DNA of 64,000 nt from Blastomussa wellsi (taxonomy: Eukaryota; Cnidaria; Anthozoa; Scleractinia; Plerogyridae), in the NCBI GenBank assembly GCA_947652115.1, contig OX393566.1, positions 15,795,315 through 15,859,314 of the forward strand, in the 5' to 3' direction. Both the position numbers and the translations under genes were made by a program. Within the stretch, counting starts at the first letter, position 1. Every line of letters begins with the position of its first letter. Below the pieces are notes generated by a model. The model made no database searches. It worked only from the letters and a program-made list of their open reading frames with translations, and was not told the DNA's origin. Positions 46,174 through 57,390 of the stretch are shown piece by piece.

Positions 46174-48198
46174 ATGGCGTTTAGGTGGCCAAGCGTTAAA
46201 GATGACATTTCTCTCGCAATCGAAGTTGCAAGAGAAAGGCCTGTAAAGCCCAGCGAGTGGGACAAGATTGCAGAGTCTCTAAGTAAACTGTTCTCGAATG
46301 ATGAGAAAAAGGTGTCTCTGAAGGGAAGAGGATGCCGCGAAAGGATGGACAGGATACTAACAAAGTATAAGGAAGAGGATACCAAATCTCTGAAGAGGTA
46401 GGAATTGTTTATAAATTCAAAATAGTCATTGAAAACACTGTTAAAATCTGACAACTGTGGTGTCAGAGTGGATTTATGCCTTAGTGGATGCTAAGTTGCA
46501 ACCGTTTTATTTGTTGGAACAACTGGAACACCCTGTCGCTTGTCATTTGCATATAAAAATAAAATGGAAAAGAATCTTAAAAACAACTTATTGCTTTTAT
46601 GATAAATAACAAGGCCTTACCGTGATAAATCATTTTTGGGAAAAATTTGCTAGTCAGAAACTTTCGTGCTGGCTGTGTTTCTTCAGCCTCTTTTGTATCC
46701 AGGTTCTCTACTATCATTGTTTTGGCAGTACTGAAATAGTTTAAAAGCATGCCTTCAGATGGTCATTCAAGTGGCATACCAAATGCTGATTTAGCTGATG
46801 TGAACAGAGTAGTTCAAAAAATAATGTCATTTACTAAATTTCATAATAAAATAATAATGTTACACAGCACAAATAAGAACACTGTAAGAGGGATTTTGAA
46901 ACCAGGAATTTTCCTTTATCTACTTTTTATTCATATGTTACATAAATATCTGACAGGTCAGGAAGCGAGGAAGAGTTCAGCGAATTAGAGCAGTTATGTG
47001 AGGATATAGTTACTTACAGGAGGGATTGTGCAGAGATGAAGGAAAAAGAGAAGGAAGTAAAGAAGAAAAAAGAGGAAAATGATAGAAAAAGGGCAGAGGA
47101 AATGAGACATGCTGCTATGGGGAGATTAGCAAGTACATAAGTCTACTATTGCTATAACCAGGATATGGTGGGGTGGGATATATACATTCATTTGGTATAG
47201 GGGAATCATTTATGACTGGTTTTGTTTATACCTTTTTGGTTACTCATAAGTAACTGAAGTGGACTCTTTCTTCAGAAAGTAATCTCTCATGTGGTGAACC
47301 CCAAGGCTCAGTGCTGGGTCCCCTGTTATTACATCAGTGATCTCTTCAAGTAAGCTAATGTAATGCATAATCACGGACGAAAATAAACTTGATGTATAAT
47401 TTTTCCTTTAATTTGTTTCTGTGGTAATTGTTTCTGTAGTAATTAGTTAAATAAAGAATCATAGCTTAGATGTAAGTCTTTTCAACATCAACTTACTTTT
47501 ATGTGCCTTAAACAGTGTTTCCAGTTGATTAATGAATGACGTGCATTTTATGTCCTCTTACTAGTTAGAAACATGTTATTTTACTTGTGTAGAACGCAAG
47601 CATGGGAGTAGCAGTGAAGAGGATGAGGATTCAACGGATGAAGAATCAGCCAGCACTGCCAGCAGGAGCAGTAAAAAAGGTGTGCAATTTCGAGATTGTG
47701 TTGCAAAAAATAAATAACTAAATAAATAAATAAATAAACAAACAAGTGACAATCTTAAGTGATTGAAGAATACAATGCATTTTTTAAGGAATAAATGAAA
47801 GCTTTTAGTTGTTTACTTTCAAGCACATTCAAGGTGCTACAGAGATAGCTAGCTCATATTTTTTTTTTTTCAAGGGACCAGTACCTGACAAGTTTTACAG
47901 TATACTGTTCTTTAAAACCATGCAGTGTTTTTGTTATTCAGTAAAATTGTTTTAATTTATAGATTCTAATGGGAAAGCTTCAAGAAAGAGAGGGACAAAA
48001 CTTTCTGCTATTCAAATGCTCGAGAAAAAGTATGAAAGGAAATCAGACCTGAAGGAAAGGGAGCTCAAGCTTAAAGCGGAAGAGCTTGAACTCCAGAGGA
48101 GGAAGTTCGATGCTGAAGCTGACGAAAGAAAGGAGAAACTCAAACTAGAAATGGAAGAGAGAAGAATGTTTTTAAACTTCTTGAAGGATAGGTTTTAA
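46174..48198 (+). CDS. Myb/SANT-like adaptor of Harbinger 2, four exons
   Basis: Exons 46174-46397, 46957-47132, 47593-47679, 47963-48198; GT-AG introns, matching phases, 241 codons with stop. Residues 1-75 form a Myb/SANT-like trihelix (FRWPSVKDDISLAIEVARER, SEWDKIAESLSKLF, KGRGCRERMDRILTKY). Exon 2 is a charged coiled coil, exon 3 a Ser/Glu-rich linker (SSSEEDEDSTDEES), exon 4 a long Glu/Lys coiled coil ending FLNFLKDRF. In known Harbinger systems the Myb-like protein brings the transposase to the nucleus and the terminal repeats. Intact. Confidence 0.85.
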
Positions 48199-48622
48199 TT
48201 CAGTGGTTATCAGCTGTTACTGTTGTTGTTTTTGTAATACCAGGGCCAGGTTGTTGAAGGTCTTTGCAAAAAGTTTTTTTGTCTTCCAGTTTCAATTCAA
48301 CTTTCTTTACAATCAGTTTCCAAGATTTGCTTTTTCAAACATGAGGTAAATTTTTAATTCCTTGTTAGCATTGGTTATCTTGCAAATAACCTAGCCCAGT
48401 TAGATTTTGTAGCCAGTCCACTGGAGGCCTTTGGAACAGAGGAGTATACTCAAACACTTTCACCCTCCAGTGACACATGAGAGAACAGACCAATTAAAGG
48501 CGTAACTGTAATACTTTTACTGTTTTTATTTCATTCTCTGTATTTGAGATATACATTTGGTTGTATATTAAACTTTTATAAAAGGTAAGTGTTTTCATAC
48601 AACTCTTTGGCTTTGACTGTTT

Positions 48623-50594
48623 CTAGGTGTTGGACAAGTAAGTTTCAAGGGTGGGAGGCTCTAAATCAAAATAAGTTCCTGTGACAGACCCATAAAGACA
48701 TGTATGGCAGTTGGTCAAAAGGGCACCAACTAAGTAATACTTTGCAACTGGTTGAAGAAGTACTTTGAGATTCTTGTGGAAATCTAAGTATCCAAAATAC
48801 TGGATAATCTTACCAAAACCCCACTCAACAGATATGCGCACTTTACTCATTGCACTATTGAAATCTTGTTGTTGATCTGTAAGATTGGCTCCCCTAAAGG
48901 GGGGATGATGTTTCTAGCTATCCCATAAGCAGGATCACCATATATTACATAGGGATCACCATTTGGATTTACAAGTCTTGCAAGCTTTGGTGTTAAATTA
49001 CTCTCGTTTAACATAAATGCATCATGTCGCCTTCCCTCGATGGGCCCAAACATATGTGCAATCATACCATTTGGAGCCACCACAGACTAGGAAAAAATAA
49101 AAAACAAACAAGCAAACAAATAAGTAGGAGGAACACATGCCCTCATTTAATTTAATTGTTTTTATTTCATATCCAGAATCAATAGCTATATAGTAGAGCA
49201 ATCAGGAATAAAAATAAAGTCCATAGAATGTTTAAAAAAAGGCTGGTAAGTACCACCTTAAAAGCACTGAAGAAATTTACAGGTTGACAACAAATACCAG
49301 TAGTAAATAAACATACTTGGAATTTAATACAATGCACTCTCTTGTGCCCACTAAACATAATTCGTTGGTTCCTAACTGGTCTGGCAATAGGACGGGCTGT
49401 ACCATCAATAAAGCCCCAGCACTGGTCAAGTGGAGCCCCCTTCCTGTGTATTGCATCGGCAAACAGTCCAGGGTCCAGCCATACTAAATTCAGGGAGTCA
49501 AGGAGCTGATTGAACCGTGTGTACAGATCATCTGTTATCTAACACAAGGCAAAGGAAATTAAGAAATTGTTCCAGACTCTCAAGAAAGAAAAGAAAGAAG
49601 CATATAAATAAAAAAAAGGTATGTGTAAACAATCAAAAACAAAAAATACTAAAAGCCTTTTTTCAAATTGAGTATGACTGTACACTGAATAAGAAAACAT
49701 TATCAAGAATAAAAAATCTTGATTGCCCCAGAAAGGCAATGTTTAATGGCAATGGCCAGAATCCATGGTAATTGGCAACTAGAAGGCCTTTTTATAATTG
49801 ACTTGATTAATTTTTAATACCATATTAAAGACCATGCTCAGCTCTGGTTCTGATCTGCCAAAGATGGGTACAAGATCGCACCATCGATTTGGATAACTGA
49901 GCCTGCGAAGCAGGATCAGTAGAGCCTCCATCCCTGAATACATAGAACCTTGATGTGTGATGTAAAACTGAGGTATTTCCAGAGCACCAAGCAGACGAGG
50001 AATATCCTGTTTATGAAACCTGAAAGAGCATTTGATGTTTACAAATATATGGGTTGAAAAGTATATATCACACAGCAGACAAAAAAAAAACACTCATGTT
50101 TATTAGAATCAAGGTTGCATACTAGGGTAATATACATTTTGATCAGCTGTGCTGATTTAAAAATCATACTCAACAAAGCACGTGCTGACCTAACAGAGCA
50201 AAATATTTAATACAAAAAGGAATGAGGTATATTGTTAAGCAGGAAATACTGTAAATATTGTAAGTACAGGTGCCCTGCTAGCATCAGTGTCCCTATGAAG
50301 GAAAAAAGCGACTAACTTAACAACTAGTGCTACCTAAACATCTGCTCGCTTTCAATTTCGCCAACATCCTCTAGGTTTAGGCGTGGGCCAAGCCTTTGTG
50401 GTTCATCGAAACAGCCAAAAGCATCTAACAAAATCAAGTCCAGATCGTCATCACTGCTTTCTGTGCTACTACTCTCGCTATCATCCAAAAGCATGATGTC
50501 CAAAATTTCCCTTGAATTTTTCCTGGCATAAGCGAAAAGAGTATCCTTAGTGGTTATGAGTCGAATGAAGACGATTTGGATCAACAACAGCTAT
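48623..50594 (-). pseudogene. HARBI1-type transposase of Harbinger 2, one frameshift
   Basis: Exons 50334-~50594, 49821-50019, 49317-49538, 48623-49086 with GT-AG junctions and matching phases. Motifs: helix-turn-helix (HKQDIPRLLGALEIPQFY, SYPNRWCDLVPIFGRSEPEL), first Asp in CWGFIDGTARPIARP, second Asp in VIYGDPAYG, Glu in VRISVEWGFGK. In the last exon the frame shifts at the C-run at about 48,894-48,904 (reading NIIPP); one more base would join it to the C-terminal part (464 bases = 155 codons minus one). The first exon's start is unclear: an upstream ATGGCGGCTGCACGG near 50,624 does not splice in frame. Confidence 0.75.
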
Positions 50595-50774
50595 CTGAAT
50601 ACTTACCTCCGTGCAGCCGCCATCTTGTTTCCCTATGAGTATCCCATGATGACTAGGTAAAAAGTCAACCTCAATCTTAAGCCCAAACTATGCGCAAACG
50701 GCGAACTTCAAACTATAAACCGCTGGCCGACGTTTGCGGTTTGCGGTTAAAGGGGAAACCCTCAATCTTAAGGT

Positions 50775-52495
50775 CTCTATTGTAATTAAACTTAAGGTAG
50801 CTCTGTATGGCAGCAAAATCGGGTTTACGTCTCTCCATTTTACATTTATATATGAAAAACTTGACTACTAAAATAATACAATTAATCACATTTTTACAAG
50901 GCATACAGTTTGTATAGCCCAAGAGAACAGATTCAAGGGAAAATTCAATTTCAATTTCTGTTGCTGACCGAATCCAGTGCGCGAGGGCGTTCCAGAGGGG
51001 GGATATCCGGTCGCAGTACCAAAAGAGGTGCTCCATGGTTTCAGGTTTACTGTCACCAAAAAAGCAATCATCGTGATCCTTGATTCCCATTTTCATTAAC
51101 AATACATTTGTTCCAATAGTTCTATGGAATATCCTATATTGAAAGCTTCTTAGCTTGCTAGCACTTGTGCATAAGAAAGGGATACTGTAATTTGGCAGAC
51201 CAATCTTCGACCGGAGATGGTAAAAGTTTATTCCATTTACGCTGCACTCTAGTTGGCTGTGTGGCAACCGATTTTCGCAAAGTATCATAATATATTTTCA
51301 GATTTAACCACAAGTAACCGTTTACCAAACTCTATAATCTTTGACTTCCATGAGCCTGGAATTGCGCAGATAATGCCATAAGTTTGTAAGAAGGTACACT
51401 TTAGGTTAAACTTGTTAATCAATTCGGTTGGTGACATAAAAACGCCAGATTCGTCTACAAGATCATTGACGTAGCGTAAATTTTTTATGTACCGCGATTT
51501 ATAAAACACAGATTTATTTTCTATCTTAATAAAAACATTATTCCATAGTGGCTGAGACAAAATATTGCTGGCTTCTACAGTTTCCTGAACATACTCTGCC
51601 CATGATTCAACTACATTCCTCCAGAAAGTATTTTCCACAAAAGAACAAGCCACAAGTGACAATGACCTTTGTTTAGTAACCAAACATCATTCCAGTAAAG
51701 ACGATCAGAAATCAAGAGTCTTTTCCAGTCTGCCTGATAATTTACGTCCCATACTTTTTTGATCCAGGAGATCTTAAGAGCCTTGGCAAATGATCGAATG
51801 TCGGTCATCTTCAATCCCCCATTTTCTATATCGTTAATGATTATTTTCCTTGCTATTTTATCACCCTTTCCACCCCAAATAAAAGAGAAGAAGAGTGTTT
51901 CCAGTTCTTTAAGAAAGGTTCATTTGGAGTAGGAAGTGTTGTGAAGAGATGTACGAATTTAGATATTGCAAGAGACTTAATTACCTGTATTTTGCCTATG
52001 ATACTCAAAAGTCTCCAGGACCATGAGTCTAAAAGCTTTCTGACCTCATCTAGCTTTATTTTGTAATTGTACTCCACTATTTGCTGGGTTTCTACAAAAA
52101 ACGTTATCCCTAGGATGTCAAAAGGTTCTTTAAATACCCATGCTAAATTTTTCTCCGGAAGTAATATGTCCTTTGAGAATCTCTTACTACCCAGCCATAC
52201 AGCCTTTGTTTTTTCTACATTCACCATCAGACCTGAACACTCTCCAAAGAGCTCCAAGGTATCTAGGCATTCGGAGAGTGAGGTTTGAGTTCCATCTAAA
52301 AGGAAAAAGTGTCCGAGTCCGAGTAAAAATTTTTCATTATTAACGGTGATGCCATTAATTTGACCGTTTTGCTTTATTGCGTCTGCAAGAAGTTCAGCGC
52401 AAATAATAAAAAGGTATGGCGATAGTGGGTCTCCCTGTCTAACACCTCTTGACACCGAAAAAAACTCACGTGACTTTTGCCTTGACGACGGTTGC
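50775..52495 (-). pseudogene. Tx1/L1-like LINE ORF2, C-terminal half
   Basis: The minus strand, with frame changes near 51,285, 51,650 and 51,860, encodes the RT B motif (SVSRGVRQGDPLSPYLFI) and the thumb (GLMVNVEKTKAVWLG, LSIIGKIQVIKSLAISKF). The C-terminal zinc-knuckle-like domain is CFFGDSKPETMEHLFWYC. The YxDD box region is altered (LGHFFLLDG). Both the 5' side, at the IS4EU end, and the 3' side, at Harbinger 2, are interrupted; the 3' end is at 45515-45767. Confidence 0.8.
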
Positions 52496-52516
52496 TATCC
52501 GCCATGTTGGTGCCCA
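52496..52516 (+). repeat. IS4EU-type left terminal repeat
   Basis: Matches the reverse complement of 63973-63993 at all 21 positions. The transposase ATG is 49 bases further in. Confidence 0.8.
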
Positions 52517-52564
52517 AACAAACCCGCTCAATAGAGAGATTACAGTGAGAAAGTAAGCGTGACA

Positions 52565-54068
52565 ATGGTTCTTTGCGTTGTTTTTGGATGTTCAAGTAGA
52601 AGTGACCGAGAAAAAGGGCTTGGATTTTATCGAATACCTTCTGTGGTAACCGATAAAGGTGAATTTGAAGAAGAACTGACTAGAGAGCGAAGAGAAAAAT
52701 GGATAAATGCGATCAGTCGCGGAGACTTGAAATCGAAAGACGTCCTCAAAAGTGAAGGTGTCTGCGGCAAGCATTTTGTTTCTGGAAAGCCAGCTGCTAA
52801 ATGGGATAAGCACGAAATAGATTGGGTTCCTACATTGGAACTTGGCAAGAAAAGTTATGGTTCGAAATTAGACCATGAAACTAAGGCGCAGAGAGCTGAA
52901 AGGGCAAAGAAGCGAGAACAACTTGCACTCGAACGACAAGAACGCGAAGTGGCAGAGAAACGTCGAAAGCTTCTGGAAGATAGCCTTCCTGTTGCTCAGA
53001 TCGACTTTAGTCAGCCAAGTACTTCGACTGAAGTAGAGGAAAGTCTAACCGAAGGGAATGAGGAAATAATTTCTTCTGATCTGGCGGCCACAGCAGTAAG
53101 CGAAGTTGAAGAAATCGAACCGGAAACCCATAAGGACGCCGATTGTCAAACAACCGAGTTCGACTACATGTTTCAGAGAAGCCAATATCAAGCCCCAGAC
53201 AAGGATTTCTTTGATACTGATGATAAAATTCGCTTTTACACTGGATTACCGTCTATGGAAGTACTCATGGTTGTTTATGAGCTCGTCTCCCTACTTGTAA
53301 CACGGCAAACACAGTCACTCGACAGATTTCAAGAGCTCATCATTGTACTTATGAAACTAAGACTTAATGCACCATTGCAGGATCTTGCATACCGCTTTGT
53401 TGTTTCTGTGTCAACAATTTCCCGAATTTTTTCCCACTGGATTGTTTTAATGGACAAAAGGCTATTTCCCTTTGTGTACTGGCCTGACAGGGACCAGCTG
53501 TGGAGGACAATGCCCCAGTGCTTCCAGGTATGCATTTGGCAAGAAAATAACTGTTGTCATTGACTGTTTTGAAGTGTTTATCGAAAGACCTTCAAACTTG
53601 CTAGCTAGGGCACAGACATTTTCAAGTTATAAACACCATAACACAATCAAAATTCTGGTAGGGATAACACCACAAGGGACAATTTCATTTGTGTCTGAAG
53701 CCTGGGGAGGTCGTGTGTCAGATAAATATTTAACTGAGAACTGTGGCTTCCTGGACAAACTGATTCCTGGAGACATGGTCATGGCAGACCGAGGATTCAC
53801 CATCACAGAGAGTGTCGGACTGAGAAATGCTCAGCTTGACCCTGTGGACGTGGAGAAAACAAGAGGTATTGCGAATGTCAGAATTCATGTTGAACGTGTG
53901 ATTGGACTGCTAAGAAGGAAGTATACTATACTAGAAGGTACCTTGCCAACTGACTTTTTGATTAGTAACCATGAGAATTCTGACAGGTGTACTCCATTAG
54001 TAGATCATATGATCAGAGTGTGCTCAGCTCTTGTTAATTTCTGCCCCCCAATTGTTCCATTTGATTAG
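52565..54068 (+). pseudogene. THAP / DDE_Tnp_4 transposase, single frameshift
   Basis: ATG 52565 starts MVLCVVFGCSSRSDR, a THAP zinc finger (C-x4-C; VCGKHFVSG). A charged coiled coil follows, then an acidic linker, an HTH (LRLNAPLQDLAYRFVVSVST, ISRIFSHWI), and after MPQCFQ the DDE core. At about 53,528 the frame moves by one base: the core continues as [20 protein letters not shown] (first Asp), MADRGFTI (second Asp) and [14 protein letters not shown] (Glu), to a stop at 54068. CAG|GTATGC at the shift looks like a splice donor, but the sequence right behind it is coding in the new frame, so a 1-base indel is more likely than an intron. Confidence 0.8.
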
Positions 54069-55959
54069 TTCACCCTCTCATTAATTTTTGCACACTGTAA
54101 ATACCTCTAGGCTTCTCATTTAATTATCCACCTTTGCAGGGTGCTTTTTTAGAGCAAATAGGTAAAAAAATAGTGAATGCCGCATGATCTTAAGACTCAC
54201 ATGTTGGTCCTGATGTAAAGTTACATTACTTGTATGAGTTAAAGGCTGTAAAGTGTTCATTTCAATTTGCATAGTTAACAAGTTTCCAAGACATTGCCTT
54301 GTTAAAAAAAGCAAAGCCTGGCTGCTAAAAATGTGTAACATTTTAAAAATCTGTAAGGACTGATGTGAAAATATTTTCTCATAACAGCTGGCTTAATAAA
54401 GAATTTGTATGATTTGAATGCTTGTTTATATCATGCTTTCAGTTCCTGAATATTCACTTCCCCTACGGAATAAGGTAATAATCTCTGCTCCAATTTAAAT
54501 GCCCTTTCCCCTTTCAGGTGTAGCATTTCTTTGAATTCTGCCTTTGCAACCAAAACGAACAGATCTATGTTAGTTTCATTCAACTGTTATAAGTTATGCA
54601 AAGAGCACATTAGTCAAGTTGCCATTAAGAAACTAACCAATTTTATTGCCCAATGATGCACATATATTATATATGTATATATGACATGATGCCTAGCCAT
54701 ACATTTCCATTTTTGATATGTATTGACAGGTGTCATTAATTATCCTCGAGTAGGATAGGACTAGTACTAAATTGAAAATTTATTTTCACTGTAAAGTGTA
54801 GAGTACATACAACTCATGGTTAGGGGCATATACTTAGGATTTTTTTGAAACTTGGATGTAGTTACAGTAGTAATTCAAATTTGGCAGGCACAGTTAAGCA
54901 GTTTTTAACAGTTTCATTGTTGCAAATTTGTGTTGTTTTTGGACAGAAAAAAAGATTAAGCTTAGGAAGCTTGTTACAAACAGTGCAACTTTTTTATCTA
55001 GACTGCATAATGCCAGAATATAGTCTGAATATTTCACACACAAGCTAAACATGTAGCATAACATTATTTGAATAAAAAAAATAACCTCAATATTTCATTT
55101 TCTCTGGTTTTGAAAACTGGAAATACATGTAATAGACCCATATTTTTAAAAGACATTCTACACTCATCATAGTGATTTCTGTCAGAAAAAGAAACAGACT
55201 GTCATAAATAATAATATCATAACATGTTGTTTGTCAGAAAAGATTAACACATCTACATTGGTATGCTAATGAGGGGGAACTCAGCTTACTTGACAGGGGG
55301 ATGGGGTGCATCATATGGTGAACCAAAAAAATTAGCTAGCAATAAATAAATTAAGCATTATAATTTCCTACTCCAAAAATACTGATTTATTCCATCCAAT
55401 GGAGAAAAATTTCACTTGGAGTCCAAATAGAAGACCAAACACATTAATTTTCAACTCACAAAAATGTGTCAGCCATTATACATGTCAGGTATAATGCAAG
55501 TACCCTCATTTCTATGTGTTGTATTGCAAAAATATGGGTGTCCTATAATAACAGGCAGAGCATGTATATTATTATTTGTGTTGTGTTATTTAAATGGACT
55601 GTATGCTACATCTTAGGGAGGTGGGAGTGAATGGTTCAACTTAGGAAATATCCATACCCAAAAATGGAGAGTTGTTGGAAATTCTGACGAGGGAGATGGG
55701 TCTCAGGAGCCAAAATTTATAAGGAAAGGAATATAGAAATTCAAGGGGAAATTGAGTGTTCAAAATATAAAATGAATAAACACTCCAAGATGGAGGTATG
55801 GATATTTTCCAAAACCACACAAAAATTTATGTTAACTAGGCTTTGTCTGAATTGCTTACGATCAAAGCCAGAGACTAGAAAAACATGACTAAAAATGATC
55901 TTTAACAAAGTTACTGAAGATTTTGCATGTTCCTTTGAGTTCTAAAATGTGCCTCTGTT
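54069..55959. other. Intergenic region of IS4EU element
   Basis: About 1.9 kb of AT-rich DNA between the convergent gene ends; no gene, repeat or hairpin that I can support. Confidence 0.45.
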
Positions 55960-56740
55960 TCAAAACGAAGGAAACAAGCTGAACCTGCCATCCCTTAGAC
56001 ATTTGGCCAAATGAGGTCTCATACCTCGTACATCAAAATTGATAAATGTGGGGTCTTCGCCAAACACCAGGCAGGTAGCAAACGCAATTGCGAAAACACC
56101 ACAGTCACTTCCATTTGTCTGTTGCTGGACTGGCTTTGGATCCAGGGCAATCAAACGTCCACCTAATAAATCATTTGTTTGTTCTTCAACCTCTTGAATG
56201 ATGATTGAGTCATGATAGAGGCTGTCAAAAACATTGACATAGCCAGGCACACATCCAATTGAGCTAGTACATACCCAGTGATTGTTCCCAGTGTGTAAAA
56301 GTTGAATAAATTCACCACCAACAACATCAAAATTTCGAACTGGGCCAAGTGTTGGTCGCTGAAAACCTGCGATAACTTGATTCTCGCGCTGTAACAAGAC
56401 ATGGGCTTGTTGGATGATGTCACAGTCTAGCCATCCAATAGGACTATTAATTAAATCAAAATGGTAGTCTGTTAGATTTGCTAGTGCACTGTACTTATCA
56501 GTTTCACCTTGTGTGACCTTGGTGACAAGAACATCACTTTCATCCTCACTGCTGGAGGAATCCAACCAAGAAGAACAAGTGGTGGGGGTGGGGGTGGTGG
56601 CAGCTTGGGCAGGTGTAATCTTTTTGCATGCTGAGCATTTCCATGTTGTTTTGTTGTTGTTTGGCATTCGCCTCAAATCAAGACACTTGAGGTGAAAGTA
56701 CTTTCCATTTTTGCAGTTTTCTGCATGGCACTCAACTAAC
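55960..56740 (-). pseudogene. Ulp1 protease and half PHD finger (C-terminal part of YqaJ/Ulp1 gene)
   Basis: Separated from its N-terminal part (61960-63893) by the hAT insertion. Begins inside a PHD finger (LVECHAENCKNGKYFHLKCL, WKCSACKK). After a Ser/Asp linker comes a C48/Ulp1-type cysteine protease: GWLDCDIIQQAHVLL, His in NNHWVCTSS, Asp in VNVFDSL, Gln-Cys in QQQTNGSDCGVFA. The full H-D-Q-C set is present. Joining the two parts with one copy of the 5-bp duplication gives 905 codons without a frame change (1,934 + 781 bases). Ulp1 enzymes remove SUMO/NEDD8-like modifiers; the substrate here is unknown. As it stands the gene is split. Confidence 0.85.
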
Positions 56741-56826
56741 TTGTCCAGGGGCGGATCCAGGATTTTCTGAAAGGGGGGGTTGTACAGATGTCGGTGATTT
56801 AGAAGGGGCCGTAAGGCCCCTTCCAA

Positions 56827-57390
56827 CTAGGGAGGTCTGGGGGCATGCCCCCCCCAGAAAAATTTGAAATCTAGAAGCTCGGACATGCAATTTCCAGCAT
56901 TCTGGGCATCAAAAGGCGTGTTGTTGTAGCCTGTATTTCAAGGCTGGAAAGAGTGTTTTTTTTGACGTTGTCTTCCGTTCTAGAAATCTTCCGTTACTTT
57001 CTTGCATTACTTATTAGTTTAGTTCTAGTAGAAGAGAGACTAAGAATTACAAACTGTGAATAGACGGCTGCAAGAGGCATGACAGGCGGCAGTAAACCGC
57101 CGGTAACCGGCTTTTATTGAAACCCTTGCCGGTGGCCCGTTTGTACATTATTGTAGTACACTTTTATCGCCAATGGCAGAAGGCGAGTGATGGCCCCATG
57201 CCTCTGGCGTGAGCTCTTAACAGTTCCAGTGTCATACCTGTCCCCCAAAAATATGATGTTTAGATTTTGTGAAGGCATGATATAAAATCTGGGATTAATC
57301 TTATTTCTCAGACAGAAATTAAAAAATAATAATGTATGATTGAACTGTCCAGCAGTTGTTGTCGTTTTTCTACTGCATTAGCATACCTCA
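56827..57390. other. hAT 3' non-coding end
   Basis: Between the left terminus and the transposase stop; no gene. Likely 3' UTR and subterminal sequence. Confidence 0.5.

Larger units (their letters stand above)
45768..50774. mobile_element. PIF/Harbinger element 2, nearly intact
   Basis: The ends ACCTTAAGATTGAGG (45768-45782) and CCTCAATCTTAAGGT (50760-50774) are inverted, continuing inward as ~50-bp imperfect repeats that share an ACCGCAAACGTC block. Two convergent genes: a Myb/SANT adaptor (plus) and a HARBI1-type transposase (minus). It sits inside a LINE ORF, whose frame resumes on the far side. The expected 3-bp duplication is ambiguous because the junction is palindromic. Confidence 0.8.

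Noticed and set aside
50608..50624. ATGGCGGCTGCACGGAG|gtaagt as first coding exon of the Harbinger 2 transposase
   Set aside because: Ends in phase 2 and the only acceptors close by would give an intron of about 16 bases or break the frame.
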